Shown here: one piece after another, positions 13,476 to 15,063 of the stretch
Position numbering within the stretch: position 1 is the stretch's first letter
How the letters are laid out: each line of letters starts with the position of its first letter
From: REDI01 sp038123735
GTDB taxonomy: Bacteria > Myxococcota_A > UBA796 > GCA-2862545
Direction: 5' to 3'
Length of the DNA: 15,063 nucleotides
NCBI GenBank assembly: GCA_038123735.1
Contig: JAYPAP010000093.1
Location: 1 to 15,063, forward strand
Program-made: the position numbers and the translations under genes
Notes under the pieces: generated by a model
What the model saw: the letters and a program-made list of their open reading frames with translations, nothing else
What the model was told of the DNA's origin: nothing
Database searches by the model: none

Positions 13476-14999
13476 ATGCCACGAATCGCATTTGCCCGAC
13501 TCCAACAAGAATCCAACGCCCTCTCACCGGTCACCACGACCCGAGAAGACTTCGAGCGCTCCCACTACATCCAGGGTGCGGAACTCTTGGAGCGTTGCCA
13601 GAAAAACGCCCATGAGGTGGACGGGTTCCTGAAACACGCCGAGCTATCTGGCTTCGTACAGGGGGTTCAGGCGCAAGCTGAGGCCTATGAGTTGGTGCCT
13701 CTCTTCAGTCTGTGGGCCATTACGGGCGGTCCCCTCGCCCGGGATGCCTGGGAGTACCACACCGACCAATTGATCGAGCGCCTTCAAGATGTCGCGAAAG
13801 ATGGGCTAGATGGCTTTTTCCTGGCCATTCATGGCGCACTGTGCGTCCGGGGAATCGAGGACCCAGAAGGCCGCTTGATGGAGCGCCTCCGAGAGGTGTT
13901 GGGCCCCGACATGCCAATCGCGATCAGCATGGACCTCCACGCTCATCTCACCCCCCGAAAGGTGGATACAAACTCGCTACTCTTTGCGTATCGCACCAAC
14001 CCCCACCGTGACCATCGCCGGGTCGGTCGGCGCGCAGCCGAGGTTTTGTGTCGGGTCATCCGCCAGGAAGTGCAGCCCACGATCGCCTGGAGAACGCTTC
14101 CTCTCGTGCTTGGTGGCGGACACACCATCGACTTCCTGGCGCCTATGCGCGCAATTTTCCGGTGGATGAACCGGGCCGAACGCAACCCGAAAGTGCTCTA
14201 CGTCAACCTCTTCATGGTCCACCTATGGCTCGACGCCGACGAGATGGGGTGGGCCACCCACATCATTACCGACGATGACCCTGAGCTCGCCGAGCGCCTC
14301 GCAGAAGAGCTCGCGGACCTCTGCTGGGAAGTCCGGCATCAGCAGCCGCCCGAGTTTCCATCGGCCGCCGAAGCGGTCGCCCAAGCCAAAAAGGCGAGAC
14401 TGCAGCGCAAGCTCGGTACGGTGTGTATGTCCGATGGATCAGATATGGTCGGCGCCGGCGGAACAGGCGAAAACACTGCTTTACTTCGAGAGTTTAAGGA
14501 TAGCGCACCTGAGCTTCGGCTCCTCCTTCCTCTACGAGATGCTCCGGCCGTTCGGGAGTTACATCCCAAAAAGCCGGGCGATCCAGTAGACATGCTGGTC
14601 GGCGGACACTTGGACCCCGAGCGCAATACGCCTGTTCAGATCACCGGCACCATCCGCAGCATTCATCCCGATGGCCCATATGGACGGATCGTCGTCGTCG
14701 ATGACGGGAACTTTTCGATCGTGCTCACCGAGGGCGCCCCGCTCGTGATGCAGCCCAAGTTCTACCGCGACCTCGGCTTGTCCCCGTGGGAGGCCGACGT
14801 GGTCGTCGTGAAGAGCCTCTTCCCTTTCAGGGTTTATTTTGCGCTGCAAAACCGGAAGACCATCTATGCCAAGACCAATGGCATCACCGACTTCGATGCA
14901 GGACTCAACGCACTCGCCTCCACCACCCCTGTCTGGCCACGTGACGACGTCCGCGAGTGGCGCTCCACCGACCGCCGTCGTCGAGGCCTGGACACCTGA
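13476..14999 (+). CDS. M81-family metallopeptidase (MlrC-like)
   Basis: 507 residues from the ATG at 13476; an upstream in-frame start at 13395 would overlap the previous gene by 56 nt. The Shine-Dalgarno is weak (TAGGT). The zinc-site residues fit MlrC, the last enzyme of microcystin breakdown: Glu12 (QQESN), His119 (HGAL), Asp153/His155 (DLHAH) and His177 (TNPHRDH). The spacings 119-153-155-177 match those I recall for Sphingomonas MlrC (150-184-186-208). The C-terminal MlrC domain has SDGSDMVGAGGTGENTALL (319-337). Members hydrolyse peptide-like or amide substrates in the cytoplasm; microcystin is only one of many possibilities and nothing here points to it. It is 25 nt downstream of the pfaD-like gene and likely shares its transcript. 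Confidence 0.92.
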   Translation: MPRIAFARLQQESNALSPVTTTREDFERSHYIQGAELLERCQKNAHEVDGFLKHAELSGFVQGVQAQAEAYELVPLFSLWAITGGPLARDAWEYHTDQLIERLQDVAKDGLDGFFLAIHGALCVRGIEDPEGRLMERLREVLGPDMPIAISMDLHAHLTPRKVDTNSLLFAYRTNPHRDHRRVGRRAAEVLCRVIRQEVQPTIAWRTLPLVLGGGHTIDFLAPMRAIFRWMNRAERNPKVLYVNLFMVHLWLDADEMGWATHIITDDDPELAERLAEELADLCWEVRHQQPPEFPSAAEAVAQAKKARLQRKLGTVCMSDGSDMVGAGGTGENTALLREFKDSAPELRLLLPLRDAPAVRELHPKKPGDPVDMLVGGHLDPERNTPVQITGTIRSIHPDGPYGRIVVVDDGNFSIVLTEGAPLVMQPKFYRDLGLSPWEADVVVVKSLFPFRVYFALQNRKTIYAKTNGITDFDAGLNALASTTPVWPRDDVREWRSTDRRRRGLDT

Positions 15000-15063
15000 T
15001 CTGCCCCGATGATTTGCTGAACCGCCCCCCCAGCGGTATGCTTATCCCCCTCCCCCCTATACC
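15000..15063. other. Right-edge intergenic stretch
   Basis: 64 nt after the M81 gene stop, with C-rich runs and GCGGTATGCTT at 15033-15043 (also seen at 4546-4556). No gene or terminator hairpin is visible. It may hold a promoter for a gene beyond the edge. Confidence 0.4.

Noticed and set aside
1..15063. tRNA, rRNA, CRISPR, insertion sequence or integrase sites
   Set aside because: Looked for by eye on both strands; no cloverleaf, repeat array, transposase or terminal inverted repeat was seen.

Overview
This window (about 60% GC, dense, no mobile elements or RNA genes seen) looks like chromosomal DNA of a Gram-negative bacterium from or near the Myxococcota/'deltaproteobacterial' lineages. 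This is inferred from content and is not proven: several lipoproteins with classic lipoboxes, a lipoprotein with thrombospondin type-3-like DxDGDG calcium motifs, a metzincin-type lipoprotein peptidase of a kind common in myxobacteria, and a PfaD-type enoyl reductase.

Layout. Three minus-strand genes lie at the left: an aspartate kinase/diaminopimelate decarboxylase fusion (lysAC), a DRE-TIM (HMG-CoA-lyase-like) aldolase, and a secreted protein with an ExbD/TolR-like fold that runs off the left end. A 176-bp divergent gap follows. Rightward from it lies a lipoprotein gene interrupted by one in-frame TGA (4960-4962), which reads naturally as a selenocysteine codon: the TGA sits in a thioredoxin-type active site (U-G-P-C), the frame stays open with a full redoxin C-terminus, and two hairpins follow the TGA. 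A strong intrinsic terminator ends that gene. Next is an AGCS-type sodium:alanine/glycine symporter with two large non-membrane insertions, convergent with a zinc metallopeptidase lipoprotein. Divergent from the peptidase is a rightward set: UbiB/AarF-like kinase, a small HEAT-like lipoprotein overlapping it by 4 nt, a PfaD-like flavoenzyme, and an M81 (MlrC-like) metallopeptidase that runs almost to the right end.

How they may work together. lysAC carries the first and last steps of the DAP route to lysine on one polypeptide. The selenoprotein should be an envelope thiol/peroxide-type oxidoreductase anchored by lipid. The remaining genes look like ordinary chromosomal neighbours rather than one pathway.

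The most interesting items are the unannotated-looking selenoprotein with its candidate SECIS, the symporter with a baseplate-J-like extracytoplasmic insertion, and a short stretch in that symporter whose codon usage points to two compensating frameshifts. All function calls come from reading motifs by eye; no database search was run.
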